A program made the position numbers and the translations under genes. Source: Planctomycetales bacterium (GTDB lineage Bacteria; Planctomycetota; Planctomycetia; Planctomycetales; Planctomycetaceae). From it: a DNA stretch of 64,000 nucleotides. Below are positions 35,786 through 44,207 of this stretch, in pieces. Numbering within the stretch: the first letter of the stretch is position 1; each line of letters starts with the position of its first letter. Below the pieces are notes generated by a model. That model saw only the letters and a list, made by a program, of their open reading frames with translations, was not told the origin of the DNA and made no database searches. The DNA is taken from assembly GCA_026400835.1 (NCBI GenBank), contig JAPLOA010000035.1, forward strand, positions 205,652 through 269,651, written 5' to 3'.

Positions 35786-37099
35786 ATGAACGCTCACCGC
35801 AAACATAAGCGACCACATCCGATGACTCACCGTCGTCATGGCATTTCTCGGAAGTTTGCTCAGTCTCGGACCGCAGGGAAAGGCGCGTTGGTGGCCTTTC
35901 TGGCTGTATTGGGTCCTGGATTACTTGCTGGATTATCCGATGACGACCCTGCGGGCATTGCGACCTACTCGATGCTCGGGGCGGATCACGGCTATCGACT
36001 CTTATGGATTATCCCAGTCTCAACCGTGCTGCTTGTTTACTTTCATTTGGTGGCGGTTCACATCGGTGCTGCCACGGGCAAGGGATTTGTCGCCATTATT
36101 CGCGAACGGTGGGGACATGGAGTCGGATATATTGCTGTGACTGGGTTGTTATTTGCCAACTTCGGAACAATTTGCGCCGAGTACGCAGGAATTTCCGCTG
36201 CAGCATCACTGGTCGGCATCCCGTCCTGGATCAGCACACCTGTCGCTGGAATATTGATTTCCCTTGTCGTCGTATTGGGCTCGTTCCATCGAGTGGAAGG
36301 CGTCCTGCTGGTGATTTCATCAACACTGGCCCTGTACATAATTGACGGAGTTCTGGCGCGGCCGGATTGGTCGCTTGTTGTTCGCAATTCCATTATTCCT
36401 CATGCTCCGGCGAATCCAGCCGGCTGGCTCGCTATCGCCGCAACTCTGGGAACGACACTCGCACCATGGGGACTGGCCTTCATTCAGTCGTATGCTGTCG
36501 ATAAGAAAATCAAAGTGTCCGACATGCGAATGGAGCGAATCGATGTGATCATCGGATCGCTTCTCACGGGCGTTATCGGGCTCGCAATTGCCGTCGCCTG
36601 CGCTGCGACACTCCATCCGGCAGGTATTCATGTCGATGACGCACGCGATGTCGCGATTTCCTTAAGACCGTTGGCTGGCTCATTCGCTACGGTGCTCTTC
36701 GGAGCCGGACTGCTCGGCGCGTCGCTGCTGGCGGCAGCAATCGTTCCGCTGGCAACGGCCTATTCCATTGCAGAAGGGATCGGGGCACCCGCTTCGCTGG
36801 ATCTCGACGCACGCCAATTCCAGTTTTTTTATGCGGCTTTCATCGGACTGACCGTTGCTGCGGTAAGCGTGGTGTCGCTTCCGAACTTGCCACTGATTCC
36901 GCTGATGTACGCGAGCCAGGTTGTCAATGCCATCCTGCTCCCGCTGCATGCCATTGCGATCCAGATGTTGGCCAGCGATCCGTCAATTATGGGCGAATCC
37001 AAACCCGGTAAATTGATGCTTGCCGCGGGATGGTTTGGCGTGGTTTTGATCGTCGCTTGCATCGGCGCCCTTGCTGTCAGTTGGATTACCTCAAGGTAA
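35786..37099 (+). CDS. Nramp-family divalent metal transporter, variant motifs
   Basis: A 437-residue protein with about 11 transmembrane segments and overall Nramp order. TM1 carries LGPGLLAGLSDDDPAGIATY, where classical Nramps have DPGN. TM6 carries GTTLAPWGLAFIQSYAVDKK instead of the MPH motif. Loss of the Met/His transition-metal ligands is a feature of Nramp-related Mg2+ carriers and other divergent clades, so Mn/Fe should not be assumed as substrate. The first 28 residues are basic. It is convergent with the hydrogenase cluster, with hypE ending 298 bases away. Confidence 0.85.
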   Translation: MNAHRKHKRPHPMTHRRHGISRKFAQSRTAGKGALVAFLAVLGPGLLAGLSDDDPAGIATYSMLGADHGYRLLWIIPVSTVLLVYFHLVAVHIGAATGKGFVAIIRERWGHGVGYIAVTGLLFANFGTICAEYAGISAAASLVGIPSWISTPVAGILISLVVVLGSFHRVEGVLLVISSTLALYIIDGVLARPDWSLVVRNSIIPHAPANPAGWLAIAATLGTTLAPWGLAFIQSYAVDKKIKVSDMRMERIDVIIGSLLTGVIGLAIAVACAATLHPAGIHVDDARDVAISLRPLAGSFATVLFGAGLLGASLLAAAIVPLATAYSIAEGIGAPASLDLDARQFQFFYAAFIGLTVAAVSVVSLPNLPLIPLMYASQVVNAILLPLHAIAIQMLASDPSIMGESKPGKLMLAAGWFGVVLIVACIGALAVSWITSR

Positions 37100-37396
37100 A
37101 ACACAACGACATCGGTGGGATTAACTCCACCCGGCAAGAGTATTCTGAAACGTCGCAGCTGTTGAAATCTCACTTCACATCCAAGAGTTTTTCCGCGCAA
37201 GTGTTCTGACGAGGCAGTTTTCCGATGTCACGCTCGACTGTCATCGGATCACGTTTCTGATTCTCGCAATGAGCCTTCATGCGAGTCGGTCCATCGGCAA
37301 TCTTCTTCTCAGAACGCTGCGTAATCCCTTCCTCCTTCTTTGATTGCTCACGACTGCGACACAGGATGCTGCCAGTCACCAGAGGAATCGTCCAGC
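37100..37396. other. Convergent intergenic between the Nramp-like gene and hypE
   Basis: No clear terminator hairpin was found. A 69-residue, highly charged minus-strand frame (37170-37379, MTGSILCRSREQSKKEEGI...) begins 18 bases after the hypE stop; it has no recognisable family and may be chance. Confidence 0.3.
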
Positions 37397-38458
37397 TCAG
37401 CAGATTCGAGGAAGTGGGGCTCCGGTGGGTTCGTCGAGCGGTCGCGGTGGGCCAACGCTGCGGCGAATAGTCACCGGGCTGATTCCCGCAGGTTGCACTT
37501 CTCCGATGATGGCCGCTTGCTCACATCCAACCACTCTTCGCATCGCCTCGATGGCCGATTGTGCATAGTCAGCGTCGATGGCAACCACAATCGTTCCTTC
37601 GTTGGCCACGTACAGCGGGTCAAGCCCCAGCAGCTCACATGCCCCGCGAACAGCGTCTGTCACCGGAAGGCTGGGTTCGTTCAGAGCAAAGCTGTGACCA
37701 CTTTCCTGAGCCCATTCATAAAGCACGCCTGAGACTCCGCCACGAGTTGCGTCACGAATCGCTCGCAGATGTTCGCCCACAGCATCGCGGAGCGAGGAGA
37801 CGACTGGGAACACGGAACCGGAATCGCTCACGGACTCGGCATCCAGCGTAAATCCTCCGCGAGCACTCATGACGGCTATGCCATGACGGCCGATCGGACC
37901 GGAGACAAGGACTTTATCGCCGACTCGAATCGCCCCCGGCCCCGGCGGCAGCGGGTCCATGATTTCGCCAACACCGCTCGTATTAATAAAGAGCCCATCG
38001 ACGGCTCCCCGAGGAACCACTTTCGTATCGCCTGCGACGATCGCCACTCGACATTCCCGAGCGGCACGAGCAACACTGTCCAGAACTGTCTCCAGAATAA
38101 CTTTCGGCAGTCCTTCCTCAATGATCAGCGACAAGGTGAGCCAGCGAGGATACGCTCCAGCCACGGCAAGGTCATTGACCGTTCCATAAACAGACAGCGA
38201 GCCCAGATCCCCGCCGGAAAAAAACAGCGGAGACACGGTATGACTGTCGGCACAGATGGCAAGGCGACAGCCAATCGTAGTTACTCTGGCCGCATCGGCA
38301 AATGCAGTATGTTCCGCCGAAGCGACCCGCGGCAGAATTGTCTCTGCGATCAACCGACGACTCAGTCTCGCGCCTTCGCCATGAGCCAGCGAGATTCGTT
38401 CCGAGTCGGCCGAGATTGGGATCGGGCAATTCAGGCTCCAGTCGGAGAGATGATTCAC
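37397..38458 (-). CDS. hypE: Hydrogenase maturation protein HypE (carbamoyl dehydratase)
   Basis: A 353-residue PurM/ThiL-fold protein. It has HGEGARLSRRLI at the N-terminus, CADSHTVSPLFFSGGDLGSL, TVNDLAVAGAYPRWLTLSLI, VAGDTKVVPRG and DATRGGVSGVLYEW, and ends PRIC. The terminal Cys353 is the residue that receives carbamoyl from HypF and is dehydrated with ATP to thiocyanate, the source of the Fe cyanide ligands. The start is GTG at 38458 and overlaps the hypD stop (GTGA). Last gene of the cluster. Confidence 0.96.
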   Translation of the reverse strand: MNHLSDWSLNCPIPISADSERISLAHGEGARLSRRLIAETILPRVASAEHTAFADAARVTTIGCRLAICADSHTVSPLFFSGGDLGSLSVYGTVNDLAVAGAYPRWLTLSLIIEEGLPKVILETVLDSVARAARECRVAIVAGDTKVVPRGAVDGLFINTSGVGEIMDPLPPGPGAIRVGDKVLVSGPIGRHGIAVMSARGGFTLDAESVSDSGSVFPVVSSLRDAVGEHLRAIRDATRGGVSGVLYEWAQESGHSFALNEPSLPVTDAVRGACELLGLDPLYVANEGTIVVAIDADYAQSAIEAMRRVVGCEQAAIIGEVQPAGISPVTIRRSVGPPRPLDEPTGAPLPRIC

Positions 38459-39570
38459 AGTGTGGCCCTCGGGTGAAATTTCTCATAGGCGGCGCAGGCA
38501 CCTTCGGACGAAACCATCGGTGCACCGAGCGGCGTTTCCGGCGTGCAGGCTTTCCTGAACTCCGCGCAGTCGCATGGCTTCAAACGTCCCGTCAGCACCT
38601 CCCCGGCGCGACATCGGGCTTGCAGTGCAATGTCTGGATTGATCTCATTCTGCGCGACGGCTTTCAGGTTGAATCGATGCATTGCGTCGAACTGTTGAAG
38701 CTCCCGGCGAATCGAATAACCACCAGAGTCTACCGGCCCCAATCCTCGCCAAACGCGAGTATCAATTTCATAGACCTTTGCGATCACATCACGTGCATGC
38801 ATGTTTCCGTTCCTGTCCACCGAGCGACTGTAGCTGTTGTGGACCTCGGCACTTCCGGACTCAAGCTGCATCACACAATCCAGGATGCCCTGCAGCAGGT
38901 CGATCGTTTCAAACCCCGTCACGACGACCGGAACCCGGAAACGACGCACGAATTCTTCATAGTCTGAATAGCCCGTAATGCAGCAAACGTGGCCAGCAGC
39001 AAGAAATCCCTGCACTCGATTCTGAGGTGCCTGAATTAAGGCTTCCATGGCTGGGAGGACTCGCACGTGAGACGCCAGCACGGAAAAATTGTCGAGCCCC
39101 AGTCGCTGAGCCTGAAGGACCGCTAGCGCTGTGGCCGGCGCTGTGGTCTCAAAGCCGACAGCAAAGAAGACAACATGCTCCGACGGATGGCTCTCGGCGT
39201 ATCGAACCGCATCCAGCGGCGAATACACCATCAACACATTCGCCCCATTCGCCCGGGCCGTCAGCAATGAACCCCGCGAACCGGGAACTCGCAGCATATC
39301 ACCAAAACTCGCCAGCAGCACATGGGGACGATGAGCCAGATCCAGCGCGTGATCGATGGCGGCCATGTCCGTTACGCACACCGGGCAACCAGGCCCATGA
39401 ATAAGTTCAACGACGCCGGAAAGTTCGACGTCGATACCATAGCGGAGTAGCCCGTGTGTCTGCCCACCACAGACTTCCATCAACACCCACGGACGTGTTA
39501 CCGTCGCTTTGATGCGATGCAACAGGGCGAGGGACTGTTCAGGATTGCGAAATTCGTCCACGAATTTCAT
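38455..39570 (-). CDS. hypD: Hydrogenase maturation protein HypD
   Basis: A 371-residue iron-sulfur protein with all family motifs: VCGGQTHGL (Cys of the Fe(CN)2CO scaffold), HGPGCPVCVT, GFETTAPATALAV and HVCCITGY. The C-terminal [4Fe-4S] ligands lie in QARCRAGEVLTG, KPCDCAEF and ACTPETPLGAPMVSSEGAC. HypC and HypD together assemble the Fe(CN)2CO unit. It overlaps hypC (ATGA) and hypE (GTGA). Confidence 0.97.
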   Translation of the reverse strand: MKFVDEFRNPEQSLALLHRIKATVTRPWVLMEVCGGQTHGLLRYGIDVELSGVVELIHGPGCPVCVTDMAAIDHALDLAHRPHVLLASFGDMLRVPGSRGSLLTARANGANVLMVYSPLDAVRYAESHPSEHVVFFAVGFETTAPATALAVLQAQRLGLDNFSVLASHVRVLPAMEALIQAPQNRVQGFLAAGHVCCITGYSDYEEFVRRFRVPVVVTGFETIDLLQGILDCVMQLESGSAEVHNSYSRSVDRNGNMHARDVIAKVYEIDTRVWRGLGPVDSGGYSIRRELQQFDAMHRFNLKAVAQNEINPDIALQARCRAGEVLTGRLKPCDCAEFRKACTPETPLGAPMVSSEGACAAYEKFHPRATL

Positions 39571-39848
39571 TGAGGAATCTCCCTCGCCGCAGATCCCTCG
39601 GAATCGTTCGGTCCTGAGTACTCGTCAGCCATCTCAGCGAGGTCCTGCAGCGTCCGTTCAGCCTCTCTCGCATCAATGATGGCGATCGCGATCCCCGCAT
39701 GCACGATGACATACTCACCAATTTTCGCATCCGGTGTGCAAGCCATTTGACACTCGCGACGAATGGAACCAAATTCAATGATCGCCCGCCCAAAGATTGG
39801 GTCCTGATCGATCCATTCGATCACTTTGCCTGGAACACCTAAGCACAT
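39567..39848 (-). CDS. hypC: Hydrogenase maturation chaperone HypC
   Basis: A 93-residue protein. ATG 39848 is the right start because it yields MCLGVPGKV, the invariant HypC N-terminus in which Cys2 binds the Fe(CN)2CO group; an upstream GTG would bury that Cys. It overlaps the hypF stop by 10 bases. The C-terminal 25 residues (DEYSGPNDSEGSAAREIPQ) form a polar tail longer than usual. Confidence 0.95.
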   Translation of the reverse strand: MCLGVPGKVIEWIDQDPIFGRAIIEFGSIRRECQMACTPDAKIGEYVIVHAGIAIAIIDAREAERTLQDLAEMADEYSGPNDSEGSAAREIPQ

Positions 39849-42499
39849 CGGCAGCACTCCTGTTCGTGTTCGAGGTCGAGTAACGCGGCCGCGATGGCAA
39901 TTTGCCCAGCCGCCAGCCCGCCATCGTTGGGTGGAATCTTTCCGTGCGTCAGAACGTCACGGGACTTTAACTTGAGCTGCCCGACAATCATTTCGGTGAG
40001 AATACGATTCTGAAAACAACCACCGGAAAGCACAACTTTGTAGCCATCGAATCGCTCGACGACTGAGTCCACCATGTCAGCAATTGCCTGATGGAATGAT
40101 AGAGCTATCGCGGCCGATGATCGGCCGACCCTGAGATCTTCCACAATTTCTCTCACGAGCCCTGGCCAATCGAAACACAGCATTCCATCACGTTCATCGA
40201 TCACACCTTTTATTCTGGCAGGCCGTTGGCTGGAAGTAGATTCGCCGCTGGTCGAGTCAGGGCTGTGCGATTCGGCGCAGGCGGAGTCTGCGCAGACTGA
40301 TTCAAGTCTCATTGCAGGCTCCCCTTCGAATCCAGAGTAGCACAAGCCGAGAATAATCGCGGCCATGCCGTCGAAGAGACGTCCCATGCTGCTTGTCAAC
40401 GGGCCGTTGGCAGATGTGGCGAGTTGCTGCACCTGCCGAATCTTCGCCAGAGACACGTCTGCAGCGAACATTCCGAAAGGTTGATCGGCCTGCGTACCAA
40501 ACCGATGATGTTCCCGAGCCGACTGCAACAAACGAGCAATCTCTTCGGCTGTGATGTCGGGCATCGCGGTCATCAGCAGAGAAACCGCCGTGCGCCACGG
40601 TTCATCAATGGCTTTCTCGCCACCCGGCAACACAAATGGCAGCAAATGGCCGACGCGGCGAAATGAAGACTTTGTGGCCAGCAAAAATTCTCCGCCCCAG
40701 ATTGTCCCATCAGTGCCAAAGCCTGTACCGTCAAACGCCACGCCAAGGACTTGATTGTCAGAGATTTGATGCTCCAGCATACAGGAAACGATATGAGCGT
40801 GATGATGTTGCACGGCGATCGTTCGAAGACCTCGATCGGCGGCCCAGCGACTGGTGAAATAGTCCGGGTGCAGATCGTGAACAACCGTGTCCGGATTGGC
40901 TTGATACAGTTGTTGCAGTGACTCGATGTGGTCAACAAATCGCTGGCGCACGGCGAGCGATGACATGTTTCCCAGATGGGGCCCCAGAATAGTCTGATGC
41001 CCGTTCGAAAAAGCGCAGGCCACTTTCTGCTCGCCGCCAACGGCCAGAATACAATGAGATGTCTGCAGTGGAAGTCGAAGCGGGGCAATTCCCCGGCCGG
41101 CGCGGATGGTGACGCATTCTCCGGCGATAATTCTTACCACACTGTCATCAATGGGTCGCTTAATCCGGCGATCATGATGCAACCAGCCGTCGGCGATACC
41201 ATCCAGGGCTTGTCTCGCGGCATTTTCTTCGTAGACGATAGGTTCTGAATCTTCATTGCCGCTAGTCACGACCAGCAGTGTTTGCAGAGTCTTCAACAAC
41301 ATCGCATGCAGTGGCGTTGTCGGCAACATCAACCCGATGGTGCTGAATCCCGAACTGACCTGCGGTGCCAGTGACAGGGACTGAAACGTCAGCAACTCGC
41401 CCGTGCCCACCAGGACGATCGGATTCACCGGCGAAGTCAACGCGTGGGATTCGTGTTGATGGTGTTCCCAGAGTGCGTTTCTACAGCGTTCACCACTTTC
41501 GTGACTTTCGTGACTTTCGGCCCGGTCAAACGTTTCTTCAGGATCTAAAACTGTAGGGTGTGACAAGTTCGCCCTGGCGAACGCAGGCACACCATCTTCA
41601 CCGCGATGTGAAGTGCCTGCGTTCAGTGGTAAGTTTCGTAGTCCATCGGAACATTGCTGACAAAGCACTGATTCCAAGCCGGAAACCATCACGGCCAGCG
41701 GTTTGGTTTCCCTGCGCTTTCGAAGGCGAAGTCGTTTCACGGCTTCTGAGTTTCTGGCATCGCAGATCAGTTGATAGCCGCCCAGCCCTTTCAATGCGAG
41801 GATTCCGCCGCTTCGCAGAAGCCGAATTGCCGATTCGAAAGCGTCGCCGCCTCGGCAGTGCGAAGAAGCAAACTCCGATTCAAACCAGAGCTGAGGTCCA
41901 CAATCCGGGCAGGTCATGGTCTGAGCGTGAAATCGTCGCTCATTGAGTTTCCTGAATTCAGCCTCACAGGCTTCACAATAATCGAAACTCGCCATTGTCG
42001 AGCGCGAACGTTCCCACGGCATGGTACGAACAATGCTGTACCGAGGACCGCATTGAGTACAACTGGAGAACCCATATCCGAATCGCCGGTTGGTGGGATC
42101 GACCAATTCAGCAGCACAATCCGGGCACATCGCGAGGTCCGCCGGAACATCTGCGACGACAACATTTGCACTCGCAATGTCTTGAATAATGCTGAAGTCA
42201 CCAAAACCCGCGACCGGCACTTCTGCCATGCTCACAAAGTGCAATATCGCCTGCGGGGACAACTCTTCGCGAAGTATTTCCTCAAACCGGGCAATGCTCG
42301 AACCTTGACCTTCGAGTATCACCGTGACGCCATCGGTCGTGTTACACACGGAGCCATTCAGGTTCAGACGAATCGCGGCTCGAGCAATTGCCGGACGAGC
42401 TCCTATCCCCTGAACCCGTCCCTGAAGAAGGTACTTCACAGAAACAACATTCGTGAGCGAACATTGCGTCTCAGTCACAGAAGTCAGAAGATTGTTCAT
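39839..42499 (-). CDS. hypF: Carbamoyltransferase HypF with in-frame insertions
   Basis: An 886-residue protein; most HypF proteins have about 750-780. Domains in order: acylphosphatase-like (QGRVQGIGARP, residues about 27-40), two zinc fingers (CPDCAAEL...CTQC, CEAC...CPDC, about 125-205), a YrdC/Sua5 domain (LALKGLGGYQLICDA), and a Kae1/TobZ-like domain (VQHHHAHIVSCMLEH; VAFDGTGFGTDGTIWGGEF; VLSGGCFQN). About 55-60 extra residues lie inside the YrdC domain (NAGTSHRGEDGVPAFARANL onward), encoded partly by a palindrome at 41579-41624. A smaller repetitive insert (SACAESHSPDSTSGESTSS) lies in the last domain. It transfers carbamoyl from carbamoyl phosphate to HypE. Confidence 0.96.
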   Translation of the reverse strand: MNNLLTSVTETQCSLTNVVSVKYLLQGRVQGIGARPAIARAAIRLNLNGSVCNTTDGVTVILEGQGSSIARFEEILREELSPQAILHFVSMAEVPVAGFGDFSIIQDIASANVVVADVPADLAMCPDCAAELVDPTNRRFGYGFSSCTQCGPRYSIVRTMPWERSRSTMASFDYCEACEAEFRKLNERRFHAQTMTCPDCGPQLWFESEFASSHCRGGDAFESAIRLLRSGGILALKGLGGYQLICDARNSEAVKRLRLRKRRETKPLAVMVSGLESVLCQQCSDGLRNLPLNAGTSHRGEDGVPAFARANLSHPTVLDPEETFDRAESHESHESGERCRNALWEHHQHESHALTSPVNPIVLVGTGELLTFQSLSLAPQVSSGFSTIGLMLPTTPLHAMLLKTLQTLLVVTSGNEDSEPIVYEENAARQALDGIADGWLHHDRRIKRPIDDSVVRIIAGECVTIRAGRGIAPLRLPLQTSHCILAVGGEQKVACAFSNGHQTILGPHLGNMSSLAVRQRFVDHIESLQQLYQANPDTVVHDLHPDYFTSRWAADRGLRTIAVQHHHAHIVSCMLEHQISDNQVLGVAFDGTGFGTDGTIWGGEFLLATKSSFRRVGHLLPFVLPGGEKAIDEPWRTAVSLLMTAMPDITAEEIARLLQSAREHHRFGTQADQPFGMFAADVSLAKIRQVQQLATSANGPLTSSMGRLFDGMAAIILGLCYSGFEGEPAMRLESVCADSACAESHSPDSTSGESTSSQRPARIKGVIDERDGMLCFDWPGLVREIVEDLRVGRSSAAIALSFHQAIADMVDSVVERFDGYKVVLSGGCFQNRILTEMIVGQLKLKSRDVLTHGKIPPNDGGLAAGQIAIAAALLDLEHEQECCRCA
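41579..41624. repeat. Palindromic element inside hypF
   Basis: A perfect 12-bp inverted repeat, GAACGCAGGCAC (41579-41590) and GTGCCTGCGTTC (41613-41624). A nested second one, CTTCAC/GTGAAG (41596-41601, 41608-41613), sits in the loop. It lies at the point where the HypF protein departs from the family and keeps the frame open. Confidence 0.8.
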
Positions 42500-43215
42500 C
42501 GCAATACACTCGGCATCACTGGTGTGATACCCAGAGCGGCTGCAGTGTCACGCGACGACAGCATCTCGGCGCGAGCGTTCTCCAGAAACTGACACCACTC
42601 ACTCAACCCTTCATCGTGAATGGCGGAGGTTTGAATACTGATCATGTCAGGCTGAATGAGACGTGCATCATTAATCGCTTCATCAACCTTGAACGGAACA
42701 TAAGGCAGGAGGTCGCATTTGCTGATCACCATCAACTGACTTGTGCGAAACATTTTCGGATACTTTCCCGGCTTGTCGTCGCCTTCCGTTGTGCTGAGAA
42801 CCACAACTCGCAGATGCTCCCCCAGATCATGGGACGCAGGGCAAACAAGGTTGCCGATGTTCTCGATGAACAGGAATTCGTAAGGCAGTTGCGGAAGTCG
42901 ACTGAGCCCCTGCTGCACAAGAGAAAGCTCCAGATGACACGCCCCCCCGGTCGTCAGTTGTTCGACAGGAAACCATGGTCGCAATCGTTCAGCGTCGCGG
43001 TCCGTAGCCAGATCGCCCACCAGAACGCCAGTTTGAAAACGCCCGGCCCAATGCTTCGCAGTCGCCTGCAAAAGAGACGTCTTGCCAGCCCCCGGTGACG
43101 AAACCAGATTCACGACAAATGTCCCCTGTGCCGTAAAGCGTTCACGTTGCTCCGCAGCTCGCTGCTTTTTCGCAGCCAGCACATCCTGGTTGACGGAGAT
43201 TGTTTGAACTGTCAT
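42496..43215 (-). CDS. hypB: Hydrogenase nickel incorporation GTPase HypB
   Basis: A 239-residue GTPase from ATG 43215; an in-frame ATG at 43227 is also possible. The P-loop is VSSPGAGKTSL (residues about 38-48), followed by GDLATDRDAERL, GGACHLE (Cys/His metal site between subunits), ENIGNLVCPASHDLGE and a KCDLLPYV switch/base motif. It lacks the N-terminal His-rich tail and CxxCxC motif, so it is a delivery rather than a storage type. It overlaps hypF (ATGA). Confidence 0.95.
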   Translation of the reverse strand: MTVQTISVNQDVLAAKKQRAAEQRERFTAQGTFVVNLVSSPGAGKTSLLQATAKHWAGRFQTGVLVGDLATDRDAERLRPWFPVEQLTTGGACHLELSLVQQGLSRLPQLPYEFLFIENIGNLVCPASHDLGEHLRVVVLSTTEGDDKPGKYPKMFRTSQLMVISKCDLLPYVPFKVDEAINDARLIQPDMISIQTSAIHDEGLSEWCQFLENARAEMLSSRDTAAALGITPVMPSVLR

Positions 43216-43264
43216 CTCGAACACCATTTCTCTTCAGACCAAACGAAAGAATTCCAACACGCGA

Positions 43265-43621
43265 TCACCCAGCATTCTCAATCTGCATTCGTACATTCAG
43301 CAGACGAAACGCATCGCCACTGAGAATTCTCAGAGACGTCGAACCACAGTGAGTGCAAACAAACTGAAAACTGGAAAGCTCGGATTCTCCGGAACACTGA
43401 TTGCAGAACACCATCAGTCCCACGACAGAGATTGTTAATGTGCAGCTCGGCCATTTGCAGCCGTCTTTGAGTCGTTCAAATGCCTCGCGGACCAGCAACG
43501 GTTCAACGCCGCTCAGCGGACCGATTTCCACCTCGATGTCTTCGACCTCTGTAGCGTGATGCTGTTGTGCCAAGTCTTCTACCTGATGCAGTAATGATCG
43601 AACGAGTGATTCTTCATGCAT
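43265..43621 (-). CDS. hypA: Hydrogenase nickel metallochaperone HypA
   Basis: A 118-residue protein. The start at ATG 43621 gives MHEESLVRSLL, the family N-terminus where His2 and Glu3 bind nickel; starting three codons earlier would block the amino-terminal ligand. The C-terminal zinc site is made of CNQC and CTHC (residues about 74-97). It overlaps the maturation-protease stop by 8 bases and works with HypB to insert Ni. Confidence 0.94.
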   Translation of the reverse strand: MHEESLVRSLLHQVEDLAQQHHATEVEDIEVEIGPLSGVEPLLVREAFERLKDGCKWPSCTLTISVVGLMVFCNQCSGESELSSFQFVCTHCGSTSLRILSGDAFRLLNVRMQIENAG

Positions 43622-44207
43622 ATGCAACACTCAGTTCGGCCATGATTTGAGTCGCAGTCCTGCAGATGTTGTTCTGGCATTGTTCGCTCATTCGTGCGCC
43701 TGGTTGAAAACTGCTTCCGGGGATGGCCCAGACCACGATCGTTTCCGGCAGCATTCCTGTTTGCTCCGCCAGCCTCAACACATCAGGAACAGAGAAACCG
43801 TGAGAACTGCGGCCAGGTGGGCCGCCCGCCATTGTTTCTCGTAGGCCGGACCGAGCGCCAGCGAGTTCCGGCAATTTATCGTCCCTTGAAGAAGCCGGAG
43901 CTCGCTCCGCTCGGTCCGGTCTACATTCATCCGAACTTCGCTCACAAGGCAGCATTGCCCCGGAATTCCACTGGAGTCGGCGAACATTCTCTCCGCAACC
44001 AGAAGCCTGAATTGCATCTATCAGATGCAGCACTTTGATATTCCCCAGCCAGTCCAACAAATCCAGCGGAACGCTCGCTTTGCGCACGCTGAAGAAGCTG
44101 CCATCTGGAAGCCGCCGCGCGAGTTCATCGGCAACCAGCCAGCCGGCCTGATCATCTCCATGAGCACTTCCGACGCCCACAATCAATATCATGTCCCGAG
44201 TGTTCAT
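43614..44207 (-). CDS. Hydrogenase maturation endopeptidase (HyaD/HycI-like) with in-frame insertion
   Basis: A 197-residue protein from ATG 44207, which overlaps the large-subunit stop as ATGA; longer starts would overlap 60 more bases. Family motifs are ILIVGVGSAHGDDQAGWLVADEL (nickel-binding acidic residue), LHLIDAIQ and SFQPGARMSEQC near the end. Typical members have about 150-160 residues. The extra 28 codons or so (RSSDECRPDRAERAPASSRD onward) are encoded by a palindromic element at 43841-43924. The enzyme clips the large-subunit tail after Ni insertion. Confidence 0.9.
   Translation of the reverse strand: MNTRDMILIVGVGSAHGDDQAGWLVADELARRLPDGSFFSVRKASVPLDLLDWLGNIKVLHLIDAIQASGCGENVRRLQWNSGAMLPCERSSDECRPDRAERAPASSRDDKLPELAGARSGLRETMAGGPPGRSSHGFSVPDVLRLAEQTGMLPETIVVWAIPGSSFQPGARMSEQCQNNICRTATQIMAELSVAYA
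43841..43924. repeat. Palindromic element inside the hydrogenase protease gene
   Basis: An 84-bp element. The left arm starts GTAGGCCGGACCGAGCG (43841) and ends TCCGGC (43872). The right arm starts GCCGGAGCTCGCT (43894) and ends GGTCCGGTCTAC (43924). The arms pair over about 30 bases with few mismatches. Length 84 is a multiple of 3, so the frame is kept. Confidence 0.85.
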
